Source: Bacillus horti (GTDB lineage Bacteria > Bacillota > Bacilli > Caldalkalibacillales > JCM-10596). From it: a stretch of DNA of 64,000 nucleotides. The notes under the pieces were generated by a model. That model saw nothing but the letters and a program-made list of their open reading frames with translations. It ran no database searches and was not told where the DNA came from. This document shows, piece after piece, positions 16,794-25,277 of the stretch (the first letter of the stretch is position 1; every line of letters begins with the position of its first letter). The translations under genes were made by a program, and so were the position numbers. The stretch spans positions 186,001 through 250,000 of the forward strand of contig NZ_JAUSTY010000003.1 in assembly GCF_030813115.1 (NCBI RefSeq). The letters are read 5' to 3'.

Positions 16794-17786
16794 ATGAATA
16801 ATAAGAAAAATCTTTATCGTTTAATGCTTGTTGCATTGCTTTCCATTCTTGTTTTAGCAGGATGTAGCGGAGGAACAGGTGGGACTGCTGAAGACGCGTC
16901 TAATTACCCAAGTAAACCAATTCAATTGGTCGTTCCATATGCTGCTGGTGGGGGAACGGATGCGGCTGCAAGAGCATTAGTGGATGCAGTAAAGCCACAC
17001 TTAACGAATGATATAGGAATTATGAACAAAACGGGTGGAGGAGGAGCTGTTGGACTAGCCGATGTGTCTAACGCTTCGCCGGATGGTTATACACTTGCTA
17101 TGGTTACGGTTGAATTAACAACTTTACCTGCTTTAGGATTGGCACCATTTACTCCAGATGATTTTACGCCAATAGCTCAAGTCAACATGGATCCAGGTGC
17201 CATAACTGTTAGAGCAGATGCTCCGTGGGAAACAGCTGAGGAATTTATTGAGCATGCCAAAGAAAACCCTGGTCTAAGAATAGGGAACGCTGGTTCAGGT
17301 TCAATCTGGCATTTGGTTGCGGCAACGATAGCTCAAGAGACTGGAACTCAATTCTCTCATATTCCTTATGATGGTGCAGCGCCTGCCGTCATTGCTTTAC
17401 TTTCTGGTGAGGTAGACGCTGTTACAGTTAGTCCAGGAGAGGTTCTTTCTCAGGTTGAATCTGGTGAGCTGAAAACATTAGCTGTAGCTGCCGAAGAGCG
17501 TGTAGATGCCATGCCAGACGTGCCTACGATGGAGGAGGCAGGAATAGGAAAAATTGTCTCAGGTACTTGGAGAGGTATAGCTGGACCTAAGGATATGCCA
17601 CAAGAAATTGTGGAGCAGCTTGAAACGGCCTTTACGGCAGCAGCCAATGAAGAGAGCTTTGAGAACTTCATGGGGAATGCAGGACTAGGAATACTGGTTC
17701 GTGGCTCTAGTGATTTTCAGGATTGGATTCAATCAAATTCAGAATCATGGAATACGATTGTTGAAGAATTAGGATTAAGAGAGTAG
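16794..17786 (+). CDS. TctC-family substrate-binding lipoprotein (tripartite tricarboxylate transporter)
   Basis: This 330-residue extracytoplasmic binding protein has a lipoprotein signal with LAGC (Cys near residue 24). The mature part begins YPSKPIQLVVPYAAGGGTDAAAR, the standard Bug/TctC start, with a further conserved stretch AMVTVELTT and the C-terminal IVEQLETAFTAA. It captures an organic acid for the TctA/TctB membrane pair encoded just downstream. Bug proteins are diverse in ligand. Here the catabolic neighbours point to a sugar acid or a related carboxylate, not citrate, but that is inference. Confidence 0.93.
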   Translation: MNNKKNLYRLMLVALLSILVLAGCSGGTGGTAEDASNYPSKPIQLVVPYAAGGGTDAAARALVDAVKPHLTNDIGIMNKTGGGGAVGLADVSNASPDGYTLAMVTVELTTLPALGLAPFTPDDFTPIAQVNMDPGAITVRADAPWETAEEFIEHAKENPGLRIGNAGSGSIWHLVAATIAQETGTQFSHIPYDGAAPAVIALLSGEVDAVTVSPGEVLSQVESGELKTLAVAAEERVDAMPDVPTMEEAGIGKIVSGTWRGIAGPKDMPQEIVEQLETAFTAAANEESFENFMGNAGLGILVRGSSDFQDWIQSNSESWNTIVEELGLRE

Positions 17787-17912
17787 GAGAGAAAGCAAAT
17801 TTATCTCTCCTAAGTGGATCTGGTTAATGTGCTTATCTTGGAGGGAATGGATGGAGATAGAAATATAAGCCTCTTCGTCTATTCCCTGCTTGCTTTAGAA
17901 GGAGGAGACCAA

Positions 17913-18365
17913 GTGAAATATGCAGATATGATAGTAGGGCTGATCATAGCCGTAATCGGGTTAGTTATGGTGCTACTAGCGGCAGCCCTACCTACAGTCC
18001 CAACAGCAGACGTCGGACCAGGCTTTTTTCCAAAGGCCATTGGCTATCTTCTATTAGGCTTAGGTGTTTTGCTTGCCGGAAAGTCCTTCATTACCAATCA
18101 AGACAAAGAAAGCTGGAAGCAGATATTTCATAAAGGATCATGGACGGCTCTGCTGGTTATGGTTGTTTTCGGGGGGTACGTGTTTCTACTACCTATACTC
18201 GGCTTCTTAATTTCTACCCCTATCCTGATTATAGGGCTCTCCCTATTGTTAAAAGCCACAAACAAAATAGCTGTTGTAGTGACAGGGCTTGCAGTTACTT
18301 TTGCTTTGTATTATGTATTTTTAAAAGTCTTACTCATTCCTTTGCCTTCGGGCATTATTTTATAG
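17913..18365 (+). CDS. TctB-family small permease subunit
   Basis: This 150-residue membrane protein has four hydrophobic segments, the usual size and topology for TctB. Conserved features are PTADVGPGFFPKAIGYLLLGLG after the first helix. The GTG at 17913 is chosen because GGAGGAG lies 6 nt upstream and the protein then begins directly with VKYADMIVGLIIAVIG. A longer reading from 17814 would add a non-membrane-like 33 residues with no good ribosome binding site. It works with the large TctA subunit 13 bp downstream. Confidence 0.88.
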   Translation: MKYADMIVGLIIAVIGLVMVLLAAALPTVPTADVGPGFFPKAIGYLLLGLGVLLAGKSFITNQDKESWKQIFHKGSWTALLVMVVFGGYVFLLPILGFLISTPILIIGLSLLLKATNKIAVVVTGLAVTFALYYVFLKVLLIPLPSGIIL

Positions 18366-18377
18366 AGGTGTTTAGCT

Positions 18378-19880
18378 ATGGAAATGTTACTTGTTGGTTT
18401 AGGTAATGTACTGCAACCCTCCGTTCTATTGATGATTGTGTTTGGTGTCCTTGTAGGAGTTTTCTTTGGGACTTTACCAGGGCTGACAGCTACAATGGGG
18501 GTAGCTGTACTCGTTCCTTTAACGTTTGGAATGGATCCCTTGCTAGCTCTACTTCTATTAACGGGAGTTTACTTTGGTGGTATATATGGAGGCTCAATTA
18601 CAGCTATCCTGCTTAATACACCAGGTACTCCTGCTGCTGCAGCAACTACTCTTGATGGATATGCTATGGCTAAAAGAAATGAGGCTGGACGAGCCTTATT
18701 GATCGCTATCGTTTCATCGGTAGCAGGTGGATTAATTGGTGTCCTTGTCTTGATTCTAGTTTCACCTCAGCTAGCTCAAATCGCCTTAGAGTTTGCCTCC
18801 CCACAGAAATTTGCGCTGGCGATATTTGGACTTTCAATTATTACAGCTGTATCTGGTAAGTCGATTATAAAAGGATTAATTTCAGGCTGTATTGGCTTGC
18901 TTATTGCTTTTGTCGGTCTAGACCCAGTGACGGCCGTTCCAAGATTTACATTTGGACAATATCAGCTACAAAGCGGCTTATCCTTAATCCCTGTATTAGT
19001 TGGTCTCTTTGCTGCGGCAGAAGCGTTCCGTAATGTAGAGAGTAGGGATATCGCTGAAAAAATTGCTTTAGAGGTTAGCGGTATTTTCAAGAAAATAAAA
19101 GATTTGTTCACTCTGTGGGTAACCATTATACGCTCTGCGATTATAGGAGTTTTTCTTGGTATTATTCCAGGTGCTGGAGCGGATATAGCCGCATTTGCCT
19201 CCTATAATGAAGCAAAAAGATGGACACGGAAAAAATCTAAATATGCCTTTGGAGAAGGGCGTCCAGAGGGGATAGCTGCCCCTGAAGCAGCGGGGAACGC
19301 CTTAACAGCAGGTGCTTTCATTCCAATGCTTACCTTGGGAATACCAGGAGATGCGGTAACAGCCGTTATGCTGGGTGCCCTAGTGATTCAAGGAATTCGT
19401 CCGGGACCACAAATTTTCCAAGAAAACGGTGAGCTCGTATATTCTTTATTCTCCGGAATGCTTATTTCCTACCTCGTGTTACTACTAGTAGGGGTTCTTG
19501 GAATCCGTTTATTCATGAAGGTATTAGCTATACCGAAGAGTATTCTAGTTCCAGTTATTTTAACTTTAAGTGTTGTAGGCTCATATGCCATTAACAACAA
19601 TTATATCGACGTTATCATTATGTTTTGTGCCGGACTGTTAGGCTATATACTCATAAAATTTGAATTCCCCCTATCTCCAATTATCTTGGCTATCATATTA
19701 GGTCCAATGGCTGAAAGTGAGTTTAGGAGAGCGCTTGTTCTTTCTGATGGGAGCATGATGATCTTCTTGACTAGTCCTATTGCTGTTGTCTTGTTGGTGT
19801 TAGCTGCTCTATCTTTATTATCACCAATTGTAAGACCATATCTACCAAAGCTGAGAGCTAAGAGCAACAAACAAGACTAA
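18378..19880 (+). CDS. TctA-family large permease subunit
   Basis: This 500-residue integral-membrane protein is full length for TctA. Signature regions seen: GTLPGLTATMGVAVLVPLTFGM, the YFGGIYGGSITAILLNTPGTP loop (first family signature, near residue 65-85), GIIPGAGADIAAFASYN, and the repeat-like TLGIPGDAVTAVMLGAL in the second half. The two half-repeats each carry a PG-containing hairpin. It drives ion-coupled import of the ligand delivered by the TctC lipoprotein. Confidence 0.95.
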   Translation: MEMLLVGLGNVLQPSVLLMIVFGVLVGVFFGTLPGLTATMGVAVLVPLTFGMDPLLALLLLTGVYFGGIYGGSITAILLNTPGTPAAAATTLDGYAMAKRNEAGRALLIAIVSSVAGGLIGVLVLILVSPQLAQIALEFASPQKFALAIFGLSIITAVSGKSIIKGLISGCIGLLIAFVGLDPVTAVPRFTFGQYQLQSGLSLIPVLVGLFAAAEAFRNVESRDIAEKIALEVSGIFKKIKDLFTLWVTIIRSAIIGVFLGIIPGAGADIAAFASYNEAKRWTRKKSKYAFGEGRPEGIAAPEAAGNALTAGAFIPMLTLGIPGDAVTAVMLGALVIQGIRPGPQIFQENGELVYSLFSGMLISYLVLLLVGVLGIRLFMKVLAIPKSILVPVILTLSVVGSYAINNNYIDVIIMFCAGLLGYILIKFEFPLSPIILAIILGPMAESEFRRALVLSDGSMMIFLTSPIAVVLLVLAALSLLSPIVRPYLPKLRAKSNKQD

Positions 19881-19896
19881 GGTAAGGGTGGCATGT

Positions 19897-20949
19897 ATGT
19901 ATATCATTGCAATAGATTCAGGAACAACAAATACGCGTGTACGTCTTGTAAAAGCTGAAAATACAACCATCGTGGATCAGATAAAACGACAGGTAGGAGT
20001 TAGAAATACGGCCATTGAAGGTCACAATGGAAAGCTGAAAGATGCCATTATAACTAGTGTTGCTGAGCTTTTGGAAAGAAATAATTTATCCTCTAAGGAT
20101 ATAGCCTATATGGTTGCTTCAGGAATGCTGACCAGTCCATTGGGGATATTAGAATTGCCCCATGCTCTTGCTCCTGCTGATATCGATGCATTAGTCTCAG
20201 CTAGTGTGCAGAAGGAGTTTACTGAACTCCAAGGTATCCCGTGTCTATTTGTGCCCGGGGTAAAATCCTTAGCAGCAGGTAGCAAGGAATCTGAAGCTCC
20301 GTCAGAAGTAGCGGTGGAGCAGATAAATCAATTTGATGTCATGCGTGGTGAAGAGGTGGAAGCATTTGGGCTAGTCCAGCAGCATGCTCCTCGAGGTAAA
20401 GGTTTAATTATTTTACCAGGCTCACATACCAAGTATGTCTCCTTTTCTGAACAAGGGAGGATCGAATCAAGTGTTTCTACATTAAGCGGAGAAATGCTCC
20501 AAGCGTTAAGTCAGGAAACGATTCTTGCCGCATCCTTGGGTCAGCCATTGCTGGAAAACGTTGAACCAGATACGCTTCTAGCAGGCTTTCGGCAGGGAAT
20601 TAGATTAGGGCTTACAAGAGTATTGTTCCATGTTCGCCTCCTAGATCTGTTTGCCGATTTGTCGAAAAATCAAAGAGCTAATTATTTTGTGGGATGCCTG
20701 CTAGCAGCTGACCTACAAATCCTAAAGGACATGCTTCTCAGAGAAAATCCTGAATGGATTATGGTAGGGGGTTCAAACCCACTGCGTGAGGTATTTATCA
20801 CACTTCTAAGAGAAGGATGGCAGGATTTAATGGGAGAAACAGCAAATCAACTAGTCGTTATTGAAGCTACTGATGAGCAGGTTGACCTTTGTACAGCAGT
20901 AGGAGCCATTCAGGTTGCAGAAGAATATTGGAGTCGGAAAAAACCATAA
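19897..20949 (+). CDS. dgoK: 2-dehydro-3-deoxygalactonokinase (DgoK family)
   Basis: This kinase of the DgoK family phosphorylates a 2-keto-3-deoxy sugar acid with ATP. The start YIIAIDSGTTNTRVRL is the ASKHA phosphate-binding motif. Further marks are MVASGMLTSPLGI, MRGEEVEAFGL, LPGSHTKYV and VGGSNPLREVF. The ATG at 19897 lies 5 nt after AAGGGTGG; a GTG at 19888 would add three residues (MAC). Together with the KDPG-type aldolase it makes the lower half of a De Ley-Doudoroff-type pathway. The specific epimer (gluconate, galactonate or other) is not readable from sequence. Confidence 0.9.
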   Translation: MYIIAIDSGTTNTRVRLVKAENTTIVDQIKRQVGVRNTAIEGHNGKLKDAIITSVAELLERNNLSSKDIAYMVASGMLTSPLGILELPHALAPADIDALVSASVQKEFTELQGIPCLFVPGVKSLAAGSKESEAPSEVAVEQINQFDVMRGEEVEAFGLVQQHAPRGKGLIILPGSHTKYVSFSEQGRIESSVSTLSGEMLQALSQETILAASLGQPLLENVEPDTLLAGFRQGIRLGLTRVLFHVRLLDLFADLSKNQRANYFVGCLLAADLQILKDMLLRENPEWIMVGGSNPLREVFITLLREGWQDLMGETANQLVVIEATDEQVDLCTAVGAIQVAEEYWSRKKP

Positions 20950-20968
20950 TTAAAAGGAGAGGATCGTT

Positions 20969-21757
20969 ATGGATTTAGGTTTGCAAGGGAAGAAAGTGTT
21001 GGTGTTAGCTTCTAGTAAAGGGCTTGGGAGGGCTACAGCCACTCAGTTTGCTGCTGAAGGAGCTGACGTCATGCTCACCAGTCGGAAGGAAGAGGAACTC
21101 ATTAAGACAGCAGCAGAGATAAAGGAGCAAACTGGACGAGATGTGTCGTACTTTGTAGCGGATGTATCTAAAGGAGAAGATTTAGAAAAGCTGATTGCAG
21201 CTACAGCTGAGCGCTTCGGGACGATCGATGTCCTAGTCAATAATTCCGGTGGTCCCCCGGCCGGCAAATTTGATGATTTTAACGATCAGGACTGGTACAA
21301 CGCGTTTGAATTGACACTTTTAAGTTATATCCGTACCATAAGAGGCGTTTTGCCTTATATGAAGAAACAAAAAAGTGGACGGATCATCAACATTACCTCT
21401 TCTTCAATAAAACAACCAATAGAAAATCTCTTATTATCTAATACATTACGCTTAGGGGTTGTAGGTTTGGCTAAATCCCTTGCTTTAGAGCTAGCAAAAG
21501 ATCAGATTCTAATTAACACAGTAGGACCTGGTCAGATTAGAACAGATAGAGTCGTGGAGTTTGATGAAGCCAAAGCAAAGGAGCTTGGGACCAGTATAGA
21601 CGCTGTACAAAGCTCTAAGCAGGAACAGATTGCTATTGGTCGATATGGAGAGCCAGATGAGTTTGCCAAGACACTACTCTTTTTAGGTTCTTTTGCTAAT
21701 ACGTATGTAACGGGTCAAACGCTTCTAGTTGATGGAGGTCTAGTTAAAGCGATTTAG
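20969..21757 (+). CDS. SDR-like oxidoreductase lacking the usual catalytic Tyr-Lys
   Basis: This 262-residue member of the SDR superfamily resembles the divergent 3-oxoacyl-ACP-reductase-like group. The cofactor loop reads ASSKGLGRA instead of TGxxxGxG. NNSGG replaces NAAG. Where YxxxK is expected, after the catalytic-Ser strand (NITSSSIKQP), the sequence is LLLSNTLRLGVVGLAKSLALELA, so Tyr and Lys are both absent. The fold, PG-Q-I-R-T loop and C-terminal TGQTLLVDGG are kept. Either it uses another mechanism or it is not a dehydrogenase. It sits inside the sugar-acid operon, 19 bp after the kinase gene. Confidence 0.85.
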   Translation: MDLGLQGKKVLVLASSKGLGRATATQFAAEGADVMLTSRKEEELIKTAAEIKEQTGRDVSYFVADVSKGEDLEKLIAATAERFGTIDVLVNNSGGPPAGKFDDFNDQDWYNAFELTLLSYIRTIRGVLPYMKKQKSGRIINITSSSIKQPIENLLLSNTLRLGVVGLAKSLALELAKDQILINTVGPGQIRTDRVVEFDEAKAKELGTSIDAVQSSKQEQIAIGRYGEPDEFAKTLLFLGSFANTYVTGQTLLVDGGLVKAI

Positions 21758-21782
21758 TAGAAGGAAGAGAGGAGTTGCTTAG

Positions 21783-22811
21783 ATGAAGGCTATTGTAAAA
21801 ACAGAGCGTAAACCAGGCTGTGTCCAGGTCATTGACGTACCAAAGCCTGCCTTAAAACCGGACGAAGTCATGGTCAAAATGTATTCAGGATCCATCTGTG
21901 GCTCGGATATTCACGCCTATCATTACGCCCCGACCCATCATTATATTCAAGTTCCTGTTATTATGGGGCATGAAGGAGCAGGAGAAATCGTTCAAGTAGG
22001 CTCTGCTGTTACAGATTTGCAACCAGGTGAGAAGGTAGTCATTGAGCCTATTGAGTATTGTCAGCAATGCGAATACTGCCTCCGTGGAAAGCCTCACTTA
22101 TGTGCCAGCTTTCAAATTAGAGGGATGCATGGAGATGGCTTTTTTGCCGAATTTGTCGCCGCGAAAGCTAGATACATTCACAAACTACCAGAAGGCTTCC
22201 CTATGCATGTAGCCAGTTTAATAGAGCCAGTTTCAGTATTAGCCCATGCTCTTCTGGATCGGAGTGAGATAAAGGCTGGTGAACTGGTTATGGTTACTGG
22301 ACCAGGACCAATCGGATTAATTGCCGCACAGATGGTTAAAGCTCTTGGAGCTGAGCCAGTTGTTGTAGGGATTGATTCTGATGAAGAGACCAGACTGCCT
22401 TTAGCAAGGAAATTCGGCTACCAGACGATTAATTTCAGTCAGCAGACTGTACAAGAGGCTCTTAAGGAACGTTACGGTAGAGAAACAGTGGATGCAGTGG
22501 TTGAATGCTCAGGGGCTGGACCCGTCCTTCAAACCTGCTTAGATGTTGTCGCTAAAGGTGGAGCCATTACCTTAGTGGGATTATTTACAAAGCCAGTAGA
22601 AGTAAATCTATTTCAGCCGATTCGAAGGGAAGCAACCATTTATACAAGCTTTGCCTCAAATTGGCATAATTTTGAACGAGCCATTAGACTTGTGCTAGAT
22701 GGCAAAATTGACGTTGAACCGCTCATCTCGTATTATTCAATGGATCAAGTGAATCAAGCTTTTGAAGACGCTATTCATAAGAAAGTACACAAACCTGTGA
22801 TTCGGTTTTAA
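21783..22811 (+). CDS. Zinc-dependent alcohol/polyol dehydrogenase (MDR family)
   Basis: This 342-residue medium-chain dehydrogenase is related to L-threonine, sorbitol and sugar-acid 5-dehydrogenases. Catalytic zinc ligands: Cys in SICGSDIHAY, GHEGAGEIV, and Glu in IEPVSV. The structural zinc site is YCQQCEYCLRGKPHLC, four cysteines spaced CxxCxxCx7C. The cofactor loop is GPGPIGL. It probably oxidises a hydroxy-acid or polyol to the keto form entering the 2-keto-3-deoxy route. It lies 25 bp after the SDR-like gene. Confidence 0.92.
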   Translation: MKAIVKTERKPGCVQVIDVPKPALKPDEVMVKMYSGSICGSDIHAYHYAPTHHYIQVPVIMGHEGAGEIVQVGSAVTDLQPGEKVVIEPIEYCQQCEYCLRGKPHLCASFQIRGMHGDGFFAEFVAAKARYIHKLPEGFPMHVASLIEPVSVLAHALLDRSEIKAGELVMVTGPGPIGLIAAQMVKALGAEPVVVGIDSDEETRLPLARKFGYQTINFSQQTVQEALKERYGRETVDAVVECSGAGPVLQTCLDVVAKGGAITLVGLFTKPVEVNLFQPIRREATIYTSFASNWHNFERAIRLVLDGKIDVEPLISYYSMDQVNQAFEDAIHKKVHKPVIRF

Positions 22812-22878
22812 GATCTTGAGAAAATGACGTAGAATCACAAGCGGAATACGTGTATGATGAGTATTGAGGTGTGAAAAA

Positions 22879-23541
22879 ATGGAGTATAAATCTATTATTG
22901 ATAACAGAAATTTATCTGACCGTATTTACATTTACCTACGAGATAAGATTATTAATAATGAGATGGTTCCGGGTGCGCGTATTATTTATGACGAGCTTAT
23001 TGAAGAGCTTGGTGTCAGTCGAACGCCCTTGAGGGAAGCCCTGACACATTTGCAGCAGGATGGCTTAATTGAAGTAAGACCGCGCTCCGGTACTTTCGTC
23101 AATACACCTAAGCTCAAAGACATCGAAGAAATCTATGACGTACGACGTGCTTTAGAGGTTCTAGCTATTGAGTTAGCTGTACCAAGGATTCCTCAAAAGG
23201 TCTTAGAGGACCTAGTAGAAGAAGCGATTCAAGCGGAAAAAGAGCTGGATGAAGGGAATGTGCAAGCTTTTTTTACGGCTGATCGGAATCTACACAAGAC
23301 ATTAATCCGTTATTCGCAAAATCAGCGCTTGCTCTATATGATGCAGTCCATAGAAGCGCAAATTCAATGGTTCGGAGTCATCATTACAAGGGATGTGGAA
23401 GGACCAAAGCAAGCTAATCAAAGACATAAACAAATTTTAGAAGCATTGCTTAGACAGGATGTTGACGCGGCTAAGGAGCTAATGGCTACACATATTACTG
23501 AAATTAAAGAGGAGACCATCCATAAGTATAGTGAAAAGTAG
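22879..23541 (+). CDS. GntR-family (FadR/FCD) transcriptional regulator
   Basis: This 220-residue regulator is the likely local repressor. The N-terminal winged helix shows LSDRIYIYLRDKIINNEMVPG, then GVSRTPLREALTHLQQDGLIEV (recognition helix and wing). The C-terminal all-helical FCD domain carries the metal-binding pattern: Asp/His in TADRNLHKTLI, and the later RHKQILEAL and ATHITEI histidines. The ATG at 22879 follows GAGGTG; the TTG at 22864 is less likely. It closes the sugar-acid cluster and probably senses the hexonate or its keto derivative. Confidence 0.9.
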   Translation: MEYKSIIDNRNLSDRIYIYLRDKIINNEMVPGARIIYDELIEELGVSRTPLREALTHLQQDGLIEVRPRSGTFVNTPKLKDIEEIYDVRRALEVLAIELAVPRIPQKVLEDLVEEAIQAEKELDEGNVQAFFTADRNLHKTLIRYSQNQRLLYMMQSIEAQIQWFGVIITRDVEGPKQANQRHKQILEALLRQDVDAAKELMATHITEIKEETIHKYSEK

Positions 23542-23573
23542 TTGAGCATCTATGTATCATATATGTACCAGAG

Positions 23574-23598
23574 AGGATCCTGAAGAGGGTCCTTTTTC
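23574..23598 (+). terminator. Terminator of the sugar-acid cluster
   Basis: AGGATCC and GGGTCCT (one mismatch) pair around TGAAGA and are followed by TTTTTCT, about 30 bp after the regulator's stop codon. Confidence 0.7.
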
Positions 23599-23655
23599 TA
23601 TTCTCAAAAAAGCAAAAGTAATTCTCATCCATGACAATCTAAGAGCTTTTAGAGC

Positions 23656-23667
23656 TGGAAGGTTCCA
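23656..23667 (+). promoter_or_regulatory. Candidate upstream activator dyad
   Basis: TGGAAGGTTCCA is a 5-2-5 inverted repeat about 120 bp upstream of the sigma-54 promoter, a normal distance for a bacterial enhancer. It may bind the activator encoded downstream. Only one copy was found. Confidence 0.35.
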
Positions 23668-23786
23668 TTCATTATGCCGCCCTCAACCCATCGTCTCAAT
23701 CTCTACTAAACTTCGCATGCTCAGCTAAAGCAGGGCATAGCTTCAAAAAATCGATGACTTGATTTACTTTTCTACTTCTAATTAAC

Positions 23787-23804
23787 TTGGCATTTAACTT
23801 GCAT
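23787..23804 (+). promoter_or_regulatory. Sigma-54 (-24/-12) promoter
   Basis: TTGGCATTTAACTTGCAT carries TGGCA and TTGCA with exactly 10 bp between the invariant GG (23789-23790) and GC (23801-23802). It lies about 118 bp before the PLP-enzyme start codon, and a sigma-54 activator gene follows that gene. Confidence 0.8.
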
Positions 23805-23921
23805 ATTCATTTAGAAAGTTAAAATTTATAGCTTTCACAAGTACTTAATTAAAGGTCTTCTTGCAATCAGTAATGATTGGATAAGTAAAAGCTTAAGGAA
23901 AAGTAAAGAGGGGATTAGACA

Positions 23922-25130
23922 ATGAAATGGAGCTTAGAAACAACATTAATTCATACAACTCATAAAGAGGGGCTGAGCAAGGGCGATTATGAACAATTCA
24001 ATCCTTATGGTAGAGATACAGCTATTGTGAATGAAATTATTCCTGCCGTTGGTTATGCCTTTCCGAATTTGGAGACAGCTGGAGCGGTAGTAGCTGGAAA
24101 CATTCCAGGTGCCTATTATGGACGTTATGGGAACCCAACCACGGCCAAAGTAGAAGAAAAGATAGCTGAGCTTGAGCAGGCTGAAGCTGCTTTAGGAGTA
24201 AGTAGTGGAATGGCTGCCATTACAGTAGCGTTATTAGCTTATTTGAAGCAAGGGGATCATGTCATAGTAACCAAGGATGTATATGGGGGGACGTTTAAGT
24301 TTATCACTGCTATAGCTCCGCGTTCTGGAATTGATCATAGCTTTGTGGATTGTAGGGATCTTGATGCTGTCGAACGAGCCATTCAGCCCAATACGAAAGT
24401 ACTGTACTTAGAAACACCATCGAATCCTTGCTTAACAATTTTGGATATCAAAAGGCTGTCGGAGCTAGCCCATCGATACCAATTGAAGGTGATCGTGGAC
24501 AATACGTTCATGACGCCTTTACTGCAGCAACCGCTCGTTTTAGGTGCCGACATCGTTGTTCATAGTGCCACAAAATATTTAAATGGTCATGGAGACGTTT
24601 TGGCTGGCTTTGTTGTAGGTTCGAGCGAAGATATTTCTATGATGCGTAAGCATGTGATGGGTGATCTCGGCCAGCCTTTAAACGCATGGGAAGCTTATCT
24701 CATCTTAAGAGGACTTAAGACGCTAGCTTTACGTATGAGACAGCATTGTGCGTCAGCCTGGGCCATTGCAGAAGTTCTTCAAGGCCATAAACGGGTCAAA
24801 AGAGTATACTATCCGGGTTTGCCTACACACCCGCAGTATGATTTAGCCCAAGAGCAAATGCGAGGAATGGGGGGCATCGTATCCTTTGAGGTGACAGGTG
24901 GGTATGAAGGAGCCAAAACATTTCTTAATTCTTTACAGTTAGCCCTTATCTCCTTTAGCTTGGGTGACCCGGAGACCCTCGTTCAGCATCCAGCGTCCAT
25001 GACTCATTCCTTTATCCCACAAGAGGAGCGTGAATCCTGTCACATTACGGACGGATTAATTCGATTGTCAACAGGATTGGAGAATACGGAGGATATCATA
25101 GCTGATTTGCTTCAAGCGTTGGATAAGTAG
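23922..25130 (+). CDS. PLP-dependent trans-sulfuration enzyme (methionine gamma-lyase / cystathionine gamma-synthase type)
   Basis: This 402-residue member of the Cys/Met metabolism PLP family has AYYGRYGNPTTAKVEEKIAELE (Tyr and Arg that bind PLP phosphate of the partner subunit), SSGMAAI, LETPSNP, VDNTFMTP, and the PLP lysine in HSATKYLNGHGD. The C-terminus holds SFSLGDPETLVQHPASMTHS and IRLSTGLENTEDI. The sigma-54 promoter and adjacent activator point to amino-acid catabolism (gamma-lyase) more than biosynthesis. The reaction cannot be separated within this family by sequence reading. Confidence 0.9.
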   Translation: MKWSLETTLIHTTHKEGLSKGDYEQFNPYGRDTAIVNEIIPAVGYAFPNLETAGAVVAGNIPGAYYGRYGNPTTAKVEEKIAELEQAEAALGVSSGMAAITVALLAYLKQGDHVIVTKDVYGGTFKFITAIAPRSGIDHSFVDCRDLDAVERAIQPNTKVLYLETPSNPCLTILDIKRLSELAHRYQLKVIVDNTFMTPLLQQPLVLGADIVVHSATKYLNGHGDVLAGFVVGSSEDISMMRKHVMGDLGQPLNAWEAYLILRGLKTLALRMRQHCASAWAIAEVLQGHKRVKRVYYPGLPTHPQYDLAQEQMRGMGGIVSFEVTGGYEGAKTFLNSLQLALISFSLGDPETLVQHPASMTHSFIPQEERESCHITDGLIRLSTGLENTEDIIADLLQALDK

Positions 25131-25277
25131 AAGCTAGGAAGGTAGGTTTTAATTGGAGCTCAACACAGCATTAAAAAAATGATATTATATATAGCATATA
25201 TATAGCCGGAGGACATAGAGAACAAAACAGAGCGAATATGAACGGACGAATGGAAGTACAAAAGGAGGTGGCCAGCT

